From the NCBI GenBank assembly GCA_905178155.1, contig CAJINV010000017.1, positions 1,472,269 to 1,536,268 on the forward strand: DNA of 64,000 bases, given 5' to 3'. The notes beneath the pieces were generated by a model, which was not told the origin of the DNA, ran no database searches, and was given only the letters and a program-made list of their open reading frames with translations. This DNA comes from Amoebophrya sp. A120. Taxonomy: Eukaryota > Sar > Dinophyceae > Syndiniales > Amoebophryaceae. Below are positions 1 to 8,749 of this stretch, one piece after another; the first letter of the stretch is position 1; each line of letters begins with the position of its first letter. Made by a program: the position numbers and the translations under genes.

Positions 1-79
1 GCACCCCGAGCTGGGTCGGGGAGTCGTGGGGTTGGGTCATGCGCCGGGTTGGGTTGGGGAGGGCGACCAAATCGGCGCG

Positions 80-262
80 AGACCGCGATCTCGGGCCTGT
101 TTGGTTTCCGTTTCGTTGTTTGGGGGCCTTAACCCGCCGACCTGAATCTGCGACTTCGCAGAAAACGCGGGCCGTGTTTTCCGCAAAATCGCAGTTTCAG
201 GGCGGCGGGTTAAGGCCCCCAAACAACGAAACGGAAACCAACCAGGCCCGAGTTCGCGGCCG
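80..262. repeat. Long imperfect inverted repeat in GC-rich DNA
   Basis: The arm at 90-138 is the reverse complement of 204-252 with one mismatch over 49 bases. The 65-base centre also contains complementary blocks (GAAAACGCGG near 161 and CCGTGTTTTC near 173), so the whole could form one long hairpin. Sequence at 69-98 recurs as a direct repeat at 288-317. No coding content is convincing; open frames here are by-products of the GC-rich composition. Confidence 0.85.
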
Positions 263-350
263 CGGACCGGTGGGGGCGCGGCTGAGCAAATCGGCTCGAG
301 CCCGCGTTCTCGGGCCTTTTTTTAGTGCGATATCGTTGCCCTCGTTCATT

Positions 351-455
351 TTGAGAAATCGCCGGAAGCCACAACGAATTCGATTTTGAGAAATCGCCGG
401 AAGCCACAACGAATTCGATTTTGAGAAATCGCCGGAAGCCACAACGAAATCGGTT
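351..455. repeat. 35-bp tandem repeat, three copies
   Basis: Copies begin at 351, 386 and 421, each starting TTGAGAAATCGCCGGAAGCC. The third copy diverges at its end. A small minisatellite immediately after the GC-rich inverted repeat. Confidence 0.9.
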
Positions 456-821
456 TTGCTAACACCAAATACAAGCACCATACCAACAACTTACGCGCCC
501 AAGGAATTAACAGTTGCTCAAGCTGTAATACACATTCTTCATCACCTTCTCATTTTGGTGCAGCTCCTTAACCCATTGAGATCACCCCACCCATATGATT
601 TTCGAGCCCATTGAATTTGTACCCTTAGCCCATACATTGAGTCGTCGTAATGTATCTATTAATCGCTTCTTTCCGACGGAAACTCGGTGCCATCACGCCA
701 GCCCACAACATCTGTCGTGGGGTACCATCTTTGAAGATGCAAAGCTTGTTCAGTAATTCTAATTGAAACCTCAGAACATCAAGCGGATTATCTCAAATCC
801 CCTTCAACCCGGCCGTATATT
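456..821. other. Intergenic, no feature seen
   Basis: Mixed-composition sequence leading to the first clear gene. I see no long frame, RNA gene or repeat. It should hold the 5' UTR and promoter of the next gene, but no motif is recognisable. Confidence 0.5.
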
Positions 822-3305
822 ATGTCCGCCGCCACCCGCACCAACTCCCCGCAGCCGCCGGTTGTCGGACTCTACAATGCAGAGAGTTTCTCTCTGCACC
901 AGCAAAACGGCGCTTACACACTTCCCAACTACAACCTCCCGCCCGCACACACGAACGCTCGGAGAAGCAGCAACGCAACCACGGTGTCTGAGTTGTCCGA
1001 GACCCGAATGACGGGGCAGTCCACGGAAAATGAAAATTCTAGGAAAAATTTCTCCGGGTACTATGATTTCCAGCGGTATATCCCCGATAGCCTGTTGAAC
1101 GACGGTGCGGACGATTTCGATGAAAACGGCAACCCGACCTTCAATCTGGGCCATATCATGCGGAACAACCCGATGCAGAGCGCCAACAGCATTCTCTCCC
1201 AGGCGGCCAGGAACTCCCAGCACACACCCACGACGGTGTCTCGGGATGACGAGGATTTTTTCGAATCTCTGGGTCTAGGGGGAGCAACTGGTGCTGGCAG
1301 AAACAATGGTAGTACGCAATCTGGCACCGGCACCGGCCCTGCTTCTCACCAGAATCTCGGTCCTTTGCCGACGCGAATTTCCAACAACCTGCATCGGGTT
1401 TCGCCGCAGGTCCGGTCGAGCCTGTTGGAAATGCGAGAGGCGCTGGCGCAAACGCACAACTTGCCCGAGTACGATAGGAGGTTGGGAAATTTGCTGAAAT
1501 CCATGATCGCGCACGAGGAGGGGGAGAGGCAAAACCAAGACAGACACCACAGGAGAACGCGCGCGACGGAACGGGGAGAGGATCCGGAGGAACACGAGAG
1601 GAGATTGAACCGGCACTCGGTTCTGGCGCAGGTGTCGGACCCGATCGTCTCGGTCGTGTTACCGGAGCACCCCATAGACCCCTTAGGCGTGATCGAAGCG
1701 GCGGTGTCGGCCGAGCACCGGGAGCGGAATCCGGTAGCGAAGTCCATGTTTAACTTTCTCGAGTGGTGTTGCGAAGGCCACGAGCACGCGGCACAGCCGG
1801 TGCTGAAGTTGACGAAGGTTGGAGGAGATCATGGCACGAGGAAAAAGAAAAAGCCGGCGGCTCTCGGAGAGCCAGAGCCGGTTCCCGTTTTCGACTTCGA
1901 TAGTGACCAGGGCAGCTTCGCCGGCAGTCCTGCCGCTGGTCAAGGCATGAAGGCCGCGAGCGGTGGCGGAAAAGGAGCTAGTAGTCCGATGGCAGGGCCT
2001 GGCGGTAAAAGTGGAAAGAAAGGTCTGCAAAGGTCAGGAACTGTCCCGATTTCGATGGGAGGCGGCTTGCAACAGCAAAACGGCGAAATGGGCGGTGGCA
2101 TGGCCATGCACGGAAAAGGTCCTGCTCCGAGTGGCGGCTCTGGCATGATGATGCCGGGAAAATCGGGCGGCCTGACCTCGATGTCAGGCGCGCCAGGAGG
2201 TGGACCACCTGGAGGCCCTGGTGGTGGAATGGGCAACATGCACAGTTCGTCACAACCGGTTGGTATGGGCATGCACAGCTCGTCACAACCAGTTGGAGGA
2301 GGCATGGGCATGCATTCTTCATCTTCTCTCGCCATGGGAAGCAGTAGTTCGAAAGGCGGGCTCCCCGCTTCCGGTGCTACTAGTGGTCCAGGAGGTCCCG
2401 GCGGCTTGACAATGGCCGGTAGTGTCGGAGGAGGAGGACAAAAAGGAAGTTCAAGTTTTCGTGTTGGTGCAATGCCCCAGACCCAGCAACCTCGACCCCT
2501 TCATCACGACGACTATCTCTACACCGATGAGGACTACGACGAAACCGACGACTTCGCGCACCTATTCCGCCTAACCCCAGAAGAAAGACAGAGACGGGAA
2601 GCGGAGAGACTCAACGCAGAGTTCGAGTGGCAGCGGGAAATCCAGCAGGTGCACAACAGCGGCCACAACGCGGGCAACGAGTCTTTCCGAGAAATCACCG
2701 GTATGCTGCTGGAAAGAAAAGGCGTTTCGAAACAGAAAGCCGACCCCGAAGCACGGATCAATCTGGATAGAAATGCTCCGGGGTTGAGTGTTGGGAGCCA
2801 CCAGCAGAGCATGGCAGACGACGCGCAGGTGACTGATGGTGCGGATGGTCCTGCAAACAAAGGAAAGTTGTTTCGAAGAGGGACGACCAATCGAGACCTG
2901 CCACATCATCCCGAGGACGAGGGGGTCGCCGGTGGTGCGACTACTTCGAATGCAACGCCTGGCGATGTTCTTCCTGGAAGCAGCAGCAGCCAGCCTGCAG
3001 GACCTTCGACTTCCGCTTCCCCACCTCCACCTGCACCTGCGCGACCTCTGATAGCAACCGCTTCATCTGCAAGTGCAGTTGGACTACAGAGCAGTCCCGG
3101 GCCCAGTAGCCCAAGCGCAAATGCAAGCCCACCCCTGCCGCCAGCACGTGAAAGCGCAGCGAGTGCTGTAGCACAACCTCCGGGAGGTGCAACTGCTACG
3201 CCATCTTCACCCTCGTTACCCACTGGCGCAAGTAGGCCATCCGCGCAACAGCAAGCGCAGGCCGACTTTGCGATGTTGAAAACAAAGGGGAAAGGAAGTA
3301 AATGA
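822..3305 (+). CDS. Low-complexity hypothetical protein
   Basis: Uninterrupted 827-codon frame opening with ATG at 822 and ending TGA. I do not recognise a family. The N-terminal third is Asn/Ser-rich with mixed polar sequence. Residues about 390-545 are dominated by Gly, Met and Ser and include repeated GMHSSSQPVG-like units. Residues about 560-640 are strongly charged (DDYLYTDEDYDETDD, then a Glu/Arg helix-like stretch RLTPEERQRREAERLNAEFE). The C-terminal 100 residues are Pro/Ala/Ser-rich and end in a basic KTKGKGSK tail. No signal peptide or membrane segment is seen. The composition suits a largely disordered scaffold or nucleic-acid-associated protein, but that is only inference. The frame is much longer than its shadows and has no element insertions, which supports it being real. 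Confidence 0.75.
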   Translation: MSAATRTNSPQPPVVGLYNAESFSLHQQNGAYTLPNYNLPPAHTNARRSSNATTVSELSETRMTGQSTENENSRKNFSGYYDFQRYIPDSLLNDGADDFDENGNPTFNLGHIMRNNPMQSANSILSQAARNSQHTPTTVSRDDEDFFESLGLGGATGAGRNNGSTQSGTGTGPASHQNLGPLPTRISNNLHRVSPQVRSSLLEMREALAQTHNLPEYDRRLGNLLKSMIAHEEGERQNQDRHHRRTRATERGEDPEEHERRLNRHSVLAQVSDPIVSVVLPEHPIDPLGVIEAAVSAEHRERNPVAKSMFNFLEWCCEGHEHAAQPVLKLTKVGGDHGTRKKKKPAALGEPEPVPVFDFDSDQGSFAGSPAAGQGMKAASGGGKGASSPMAGPGGKSGKKGLQRSGTVPISMGGGLQQQNGEMGGGMAMHGKGPAPSGGSGMMMPGKSGGLTSMSGAPGGGPPGGPGGGMGNMHSSSQPVGMGMHSSSQPVGGGMGMHSSSSLAMGSSSSKGGLPASGATSGPGGPGGLTMAGSVGGGGQKGSSSFRVGAMPQTQQPRPLHHDDYLYTDEDYDETDDFAHLFRLTPEERQRREAERLNAEFEWQREIQQVHNSGHNAGNESFREITGMLLERKGVSKQKADPEARINLDRNAPGLSVGSHQQSMADDAQVTDGADGPANKGKLFRRGTTNRDLPHHPEDEGVAGGATTSNATPGDVLPGSSSSQPAGPSTSASPPPPAPARPLIATASSASAVGLQSSPGPSSPSANASPPLPPARESAASAVAQPPGGATATPSSPSLPTGASRPSAQQQAQADFAMLKTKGKGSK

Positions 3306-3926
3306 CGATGAGTGAAAAGTAGACTGCTCCTATGCGCTTTTCCTGCTGCAAATGCCAACCACTTTGCGATAACGGCGAAATTACATACGTAAAATCTCTA
3401 TTTATCAATTTTCTTACGCCTTTGGCGCGTCAACAACTCTACGACCAAAAAGAATCAAGAAAGGAATGCAGAGCAAAGACGGGGTTCCGCTACACCCGTA
3501 CGGTTTCGGGTGGCGCGCGTGGTCTGTTATCAAAGTGCACATGGAATTTCTGTTCTCTGTTGCGACAGTGTCCTCATGGTCGTGGACCCCCCATTGCAAA
3601 TGCTGCACGTTCGCAGTCAATATGATCCACATCGGTACCAAAGAATTGGCGGGTGGCTCTGAAATCCGTCGAGAGTGGAGTTTGGAGTAACCGTAATTTT
3701 CCTCAAAGAGAGACCGTGAGAGCAATTCGATGGTCAAGCTTACATATGCGTTTCCAGAGCACCAAAACCAGGACTCAACGCTACATCGATCTTGAAGTTC
3801 TGCGACAGGACCATATGAATCGAATGCTCGCAACACTGGTTTAGTTGTGTCTTGGTTGAAGATCCCGCCCAGATCTATAAATAATTTGAAAATGTTGAAA
3901 AAACTCAGTTGTGTCTTGGTTTGACA
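3306..3926. other. Intergenic, short duplicated motif only
   Basis: No convincing gene. A short direct repeat around TTGTGTCTTGGTT occurs at about 3844 and 3908, just before the next gene. Frames of 60-140 codons on both strands look random. Confidence 0.5.
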
Positions 3927-4361
3927 ATGAAAAAACTCAGCTCAAGAAGCAAGATGGGCAGCACCTCGAAAACCGCCCAAGCTGAGGGGAGCCGCGCCAC
4001 CACAATGAAGAAGGCGAAAGTTGTCTTGAAAAAGAACCGAACACCTTTGTGCAGAACCGCTGCCAGTGGGTATGTCAAGCCCTTCACGAAGTTTCAGGAG
4101 TTGCAAACGGAGAAGAGCCCGAAAACGAGAGAAGCGTTCTTCCGGCTGGTCGAGGACTTTCTGCAAAAATACCAAAACCCGAAAGTACAAAACCAGTACG
4201 CTATGCGACAGTGCAGCGTGTTGAATCTGTTCCGAAAACGGCAGGATTTGTTTCCGTTCGAGCCGAAGACCGCCCATGATAAAGTTTTGGACTGGTTGGT
4301 GAAGAACTATGCTGCGTTTGCAAAGCGGGTCATTTTGGAAAATTCTTGTGTGCAGAAATGA
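3927..4361 (+). CDS. Small basic hypothetical protein
   Basis: A 144-residue frame from ATG at 3927; an upstream in-frame TTG at 3909 is not preferred. The first 45 residues are Lys/Arg/Ser/Thr-rich and probably disordered. The rest (about 50-144) looks folded and helical (VKPFTKFQELQTEKSPKTRE, AFFRLVEDFLQKYQNPKVQN), ending with a hydrophobic helix around KVLDWLVKNYAAFAKRVILE. I do not recognise the family. High lysine and arginine content is compatible with nucleic-acid binding, but no motif proves it. It sits alone between two larger intronless genes on the same strand. Confidence 0.6.
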   Translation: MKKLSSRSKMGSTSKTAQAEGSRATTMKKAKVVLKKNRTPLCRTAASGYVKPFTKFQELQTEKSPKTREAFFRLVEDFLQKYQNPKVQNQYAMRQCSVLNLFRKRQDLFPFEPKTAHDKVLDWLVKNYAAFAKRVILENSCVQK

Positions 4362-5054
4362 CGAGTAAATAGGAAACGGAAAAAACGCAGATAAGAAGCG
4401 GGAGCGAGCATTGCTGAGTACGGCGAATAATGTACTTAGGATAGTTCTTCGTCATTTTCACTTCATCTCGTTGTCGTTTCACAAGATCAGCACCCATGCG
4501 CGATGAAAGTGCTGAGTATGATGCTGGTCAACTTCACATGAAGATGGCGCAGCACTGCCTACACTGAGCTACCAGTTGTTGTTCCAGCCGCATGTTCCTT
4601 GCGATACCTGTGAAGATGTTTGCTCCATGACCTCCAGTTTGTCTTGCGACTTATCTCACTTCCTGTACACAAACAGAGCAGCTCTCTCAGATGAAGATCC
4701 GCATTCGCAGTGGCTCGATTGATCAAGCTCGCGCAAGAATCTAAAACGTTCTAGGTCGTGACAACAGATGGATCACTGCCGTTTTTTTTTTTTTATCTGA
4801 TGTCTCATGTTCTTTTTGTGCATCTCGTGGTGGACCATCATCCGCAGTTTTTGTGTTTTCTCCACGACTGATTTCAAGCTGAACAGTGAGAAAGCACAGA
4901 CCATTCTTTCATCCTCGACGCGGTCGGACGGGCTGTGGTACTCATCTTTGAATGTAGCAGTGTCATGACTTTTCCACCGTGAGAATACTTATTAAAACTC
5001 CTGTGGTGCCCGTGTCCGTGAAGATTTTTCCATCTTCCGTAAATAAAAAGAAAA
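4362..5054. other. Intergenic, no feature seen
   Basis: About 690 bases, with a T-run near 4782-4793. No frame, RNA gene or element is recognisable. Confidence 0.5.
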
Positions 5055-6698
5055 ATGAAAATCAGAAGCGGGGTAGCAGCGTTGTTTGCCACAAGAGGTA
5101 ATGAAACGCCACTTGAAAAAAACATGCAGCTGCCTCTCCTGGATCTATCCTTTCTGAATTTGCTGCCTGACAAGACATCAACTGGACCCGGCGCAGATGA
5201 TGAACCAGCCGAGCTTGATTTCCCTCCCGATCTTGTTTCAGCCTGGGACCACGCATTCAAAACGTACGGTTTCGCATATGTGAAAATTCCGGAATCACTG
5301 ACCGCTTTGTACAGGAGACTCGCCAGGAGAACAGCCGAGCCTGCATCTGGAGAAGGGGACGGCGGCTTAGATGAGTGTCAGGACGAGACCTCCGAGGCAG
5401 CCGAGCGCGACGCAGCCGAAGAAAAAAATGTTGGCGCCAGAACGGATCTTTTCTTTTCACCCCTGGACGAGTTTTTTCTCGGCTGTTCAAATGAGGAGAA
5501 AATGCAGTATTGCCTGGGGAAGGGGTACGGGCTGGGTGGATACGTGCCTCGTGGCGTGGAAACCGTAGCAAAAAGTAGCGTACTGGCAGAAGGTGACACT
5601 GGAAGTGGTGTTGGTGGAAAAAAACGAGTCCTGAGACCAGACCCCGTTGAAACGTTGTGTCTGAACGCGTGGAAGGAAGAATTTGATGCGGGCGAGATGG
5701 GGCTGGTTGATGTTGAGCGCAAAAACATTGCAGCAGGCGAAAGTCCGCCACTTCTAGCAGCACACGGAGCGGGTTCGTTTGCTCTGTACCCACCCTCGGA
5801 AAGAACCATTCCGATCTCCCCGTTTCCGCGCGAGCAGACGGGCTACAGAAGTGATGAACTCCTGGACTTGACCCGCAGCCTCTGGCGGCAGCTGGATTCG
5901 CTTTTGCAGAAGGTCATGGAACTGTCTGCGACCGCGTTGCAGCTGCGCGGAGAGGCGCGGGAGAGCTTTCTAGAGGGCTTCCGGGAAGGCAAGGCGAGCA
6001 ATGTGCTGCGGTATGCGAGGTATTTTGATGAAGACGTGCACCAGGAACAGGGAGGGGAAGATGGATCTGGTGCACAAGAAGGACCTCACCAATCGCCACC
6101 GGCAGTAGACGAGAGGCTTCTCTATGGTCCCCACACGGACTACACAGGCTTTACCTTTCTGTGGCGATCAGGCGAGAACGGATTGCAGTGCTTGGGATCC
6201 GAGCGGAGTAGCAGAAGTTCTAAAAGCGGAGATGAGCAGCAAACGCAATTGGGCTGCTCATCTTGTTCTCCTGCTGCAGCATCGACTACAGCACTTTTGC
6301 AGAGAAATAAAGGATTATCCTGGGTCGATGTTCACAACAATCTCGGAGATGACGTTATTGTGGTCAACGCGGGAGATTTGTTGCAGCGATGGACCAACGA
6401 TTATTGGCTAAGCAACTTGCACCGGGTGACAGGACCGAGGGGAACGCGACAACGTGGTGGGAGTGCGCCACAAGTCGGTGGAGAGCGTGGCGCATCCGAC
6501 GCTCATCGGGGGGAGCATTCAGTGTTATACAGCATCGTGTTTTTCACGGGGCCGCACGATGACACCGTGATGAGACCTCTGAGGAGCTCGGAATTGATAC
6601 GGGCTTTCAGTGACGAGAATGGAATAGATGAGAACAAATACCCTGTGACCACGAGTGGAGCCCACCTGCTCGAGAAAATTTTGAAGTCGAATCAATGA
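5055..6698 (+). CDS. 2-oxoglutarate/Fe(II) oxygenase-like protein
   Basis: A 547-residue intronless frame from ATG at 5055, resembling the isopenicillin-N-synthase/2OG-Fe(II) dioxygenase superfamily. The N-terminal part has the expected LPLLDLSFL start and an AWDHAFKTYGFAYVKIPESL segment, like the DIOX_N region. The iron-binding triad is visible: H360 and D362 in PHTDYTGFTFLW, and H456 in WLSNLHRVTGPRG. The motif that normally gives the Arg contacting 2-oxoglutarate (R-x-S before xxFF) reads L491-Y-S493-I-V-F-F here, so the Arg appears to be Leu. The protein is longer than the usual 300-360 residues because of Glu/Gly/Ser-rich insertions (about 100-125, 180-250, 335-355, 385-420). Members oxidise small molecules; no substrate can be assigned. 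Confidence 0.82.
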   Translation: MKIRSGVAALFATRGNETPLEKNMQLPLLDLSFLNLLPDKTSTGPGADDEPAELDFPPDLVSAWDHAFKTYGFAYVKIPESLTALYRRLARRTAEPASGEGDGGLDECQDETSEAAERDAAEEKNVGARTDLFFSPLDEFFLGCSNEEKMQYCLGKGYGLGGYVPRGVETVAKSSVLAEGDTGSGVGGKKRVLRPDPVETLCLNAWKEEFDAGEMGLVDVERKNIAAGESPPLLAAHGAGSFALYPPSERTIPISPFPREQTGYRSDELLDLTRSLWRQLDSLLQKVMELSATALQLRGEARESFLEGFREGKASNVLRYARYFDEDVHQEQGGEDGSGAQEGPHQSPPAVDERLLYGPHTDYTGFTFLWRSGENGLQCLGSERSSRSSKSGDEQQTQLGCSSCSPAAASTTALLQRNKGLSWVDVHNNLGDDVIVVNAGDLLQRWTNDYWLSNLHRVTGPRGTRQRGGSAPQVGGERGASDAHRGEHSVLYSIVFFTGPHDDTVMRPLRSSELIRAFSDENGIDENKYPVTTSGAHLLEKILKSNQ

Positions 6699-7159
6699 TA
6701 GAGACAAAAGTTACGTAATAGCCTTGGCGATATCTCCAGGAGAATTTTCCTGATATCACCAAGCATACAGCGAGGCATCCTACTGTTACTTAGTGTCGTG
6801 CAGAACATATATTGGCAGTCCGAGATGGAAATAATACCAAAAACATGTCGAGGTATCTCCAGAAACGAATTTGAGTCGCTTTGTTGAATGAATTGTTGCC
6901 TAGGAAGACGCTGAAACGAAATTTGAATGATTCTGTTTTTGGTGGAATTCAATGGCAGAACGAGGGCAGCAGGTGGTGCAAGCTCGCCGGACAAATGAGT
7001 AGCCGTTGTCTAAGCCTGCTTCTTAAAGAAGCGGCTTGCACTACATTGCCTTACTTGCTGCAGTTCGTCGCATGTGTTCCTTGCGGTGTTAGCTAGCCGA
7101 GTCACCGGCAGCGGCAGTACCAAGAAGCGATTATGGAAAATCTGAATTCTCGAGTCGTA
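6699..7159. other. Intergenic, no feature seen
   Basis: AT-balanced sequence before the GC-rich island. Short frames only. Confidence 0.5.
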
Positions 7160-8400
7160 GAGAGCTCTAGAGAGACGCAAGGCGCGGCAGAGTGGCGCAA
7201 GGCCCTGCGCGTGCAAGGTGCTGGCGCTGAGCGGCGGAAGAAGTGGCAAGGCGGGCGCGGGCCGAAATTTGTGGCGCCGCTTCAGCCGGTGGGCGCTTTG
7301 GTCGCCCACCACCGGCGCCGACAGGACGCCGATGAAGAGGGTCAGTCCCAGCCGGCGGCGGGCAACCTAAGGCACGGATTTGCAGAACAAGGCCAAAGGA
7401 CAAGCGTGCGCGACTGAAGCGCCACCGCTGTGGCGCTGGATAGTTCGGAACTATTCTCGCGGCGCGGGGCCCGCCGGCCCCCATTGATCCTTCCCAGGCG
7501 CACCCGGGGGCTTCTTGCCGGGCCTCCCTTGAAGGCTGCAGGCCGTCGAGCACGCCGGGGGGGGGGGGCGGCGCCCGCCCGCCCGGCGGCTTCCGCAAGA
7601 GGCGCACGGCAGGCCCCCCCCCCCGGCTTGCCCGGCCGGCCGCCCGTGGCCCCCCAGGGTAGGCCTCTAGCGGGCGGCACAGGACGGGCGCGGGAGGCCG
7701 CCCCCCATTTCTTCGGCCCGTATTCCTGCGCGATGTTCGGGAGCACGCCGGCGCCCTCTCCGGCCTATCATGATGATCGGGCAGGCCTAGGCCCAAGACG
7801 TTCCACGGAAACGGGCCGCGGGCCTTCCGCTTCCTTCTTGCTTGTGCCCGCCAATGGCCTCGGCAGAGCCGGGTGCCGGGCGTGGTTGCTTTCGGCCCCC
7901 CGGCCGGCCCCGGCCTTACCGCCGGCGCTTTAGTTAGTTGCCCGCGCGCGGCCATCGCTCCGGAAGGGGTTGCCGGGCGTCCGCAACGCGCGCCCGGGCG
8001 GGGCCTGCGTATGTTTCCGCGCGCCCCTTGGCGCCCGCCAGGCCCCTGCCTCGCCCCTTCCTTCGCTCCGTCCTAGGATCTATGTCTGTTGTGCGCCTTT
8101 GGAGGGGGCGCTATTTTTTTGTGCCCCGCCGCCCCGACCGGGCGCTGCACTGGACAGCCAGCATTCCCTGGCCGCCGCCCGCACTTCCATGCCCGCCGGC
8201 CGTCCGGGGAGGATCCATCTGGACAGTGCCTACGCCTGGCCCCGGCGGATTGATATTGTGAAGGGGGACGCCGGCCGGGGGTGGTGTGGCCGGGTGTCTC
8301 GGCTTCACTCAGTTGTTGCGTCGTTGTCATGTGTGCTAATTTTCGCTGCGGTGTGCCATGGCGGCGTGTGGGGCGGTGAGGCTACAAGTTAAGTACGCCG
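7160..8400. other. GC-rich island 1 (intergenic)
   Basis: About 1.2 kb of very GC-rich DNA rich in CCGG, GGCC and CGCC words, sharply unlike its flanks. It contains a 12-G run at 7557-7568 and an 11-C run at 7614-7624. Overlapping frames on both strands (up to 262 codons) are Arg/Pro/Gly/Ala-rich and mirror one another, as expected from composition alone. I do not call a gene. Similar islands lie at 40701-41852 and 56430-58080. Confidence 0.75.
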
Positions 8401-8749
8401 ACTCACTGAAGACGAATAAAGATTTAGTGTCCGTGTGGCCCACCTTCGTGTTCGTGTGTCTGTTTCAGTCCCTCTGTGTTGCAGTTGCTTGAGCTTGGCG
8501 CGTCCTCGGTATTAGTTGGCCGTAGCGTACGGGCATTCTAAAAATGGAAATGCAAGAAGGAGAAATCGAACGTCAAAAAGTCAAAGTAGATCCTGATCTG
8601 AATTCAAGGCATGGCGACGAAATTCATCGCACAAAGATATAGTACCGACAGCGTGATCCCCCTCAAGAAATTGATACAGCGGACAAATTTAGATCAGAAG
8701 TGGAAGATCATTGCATTTGTTGTGTAACAAACACAGTTACAAGAAGACA
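8401..8749. other. Intergenic leader, no feature seen
   Basis: Composition returns to background. This presumably holds the 5' UTR of the next gene; no motif is recognisable. Confidence 0.4.

Noticed and set aside
7167-7955. 262-codon minus-strand frame in GC-rich island 1
   Set aside because: Overlaps equally long + frames, Arg/Pro/Gly/Ala composition, no motif; expected from GC content.
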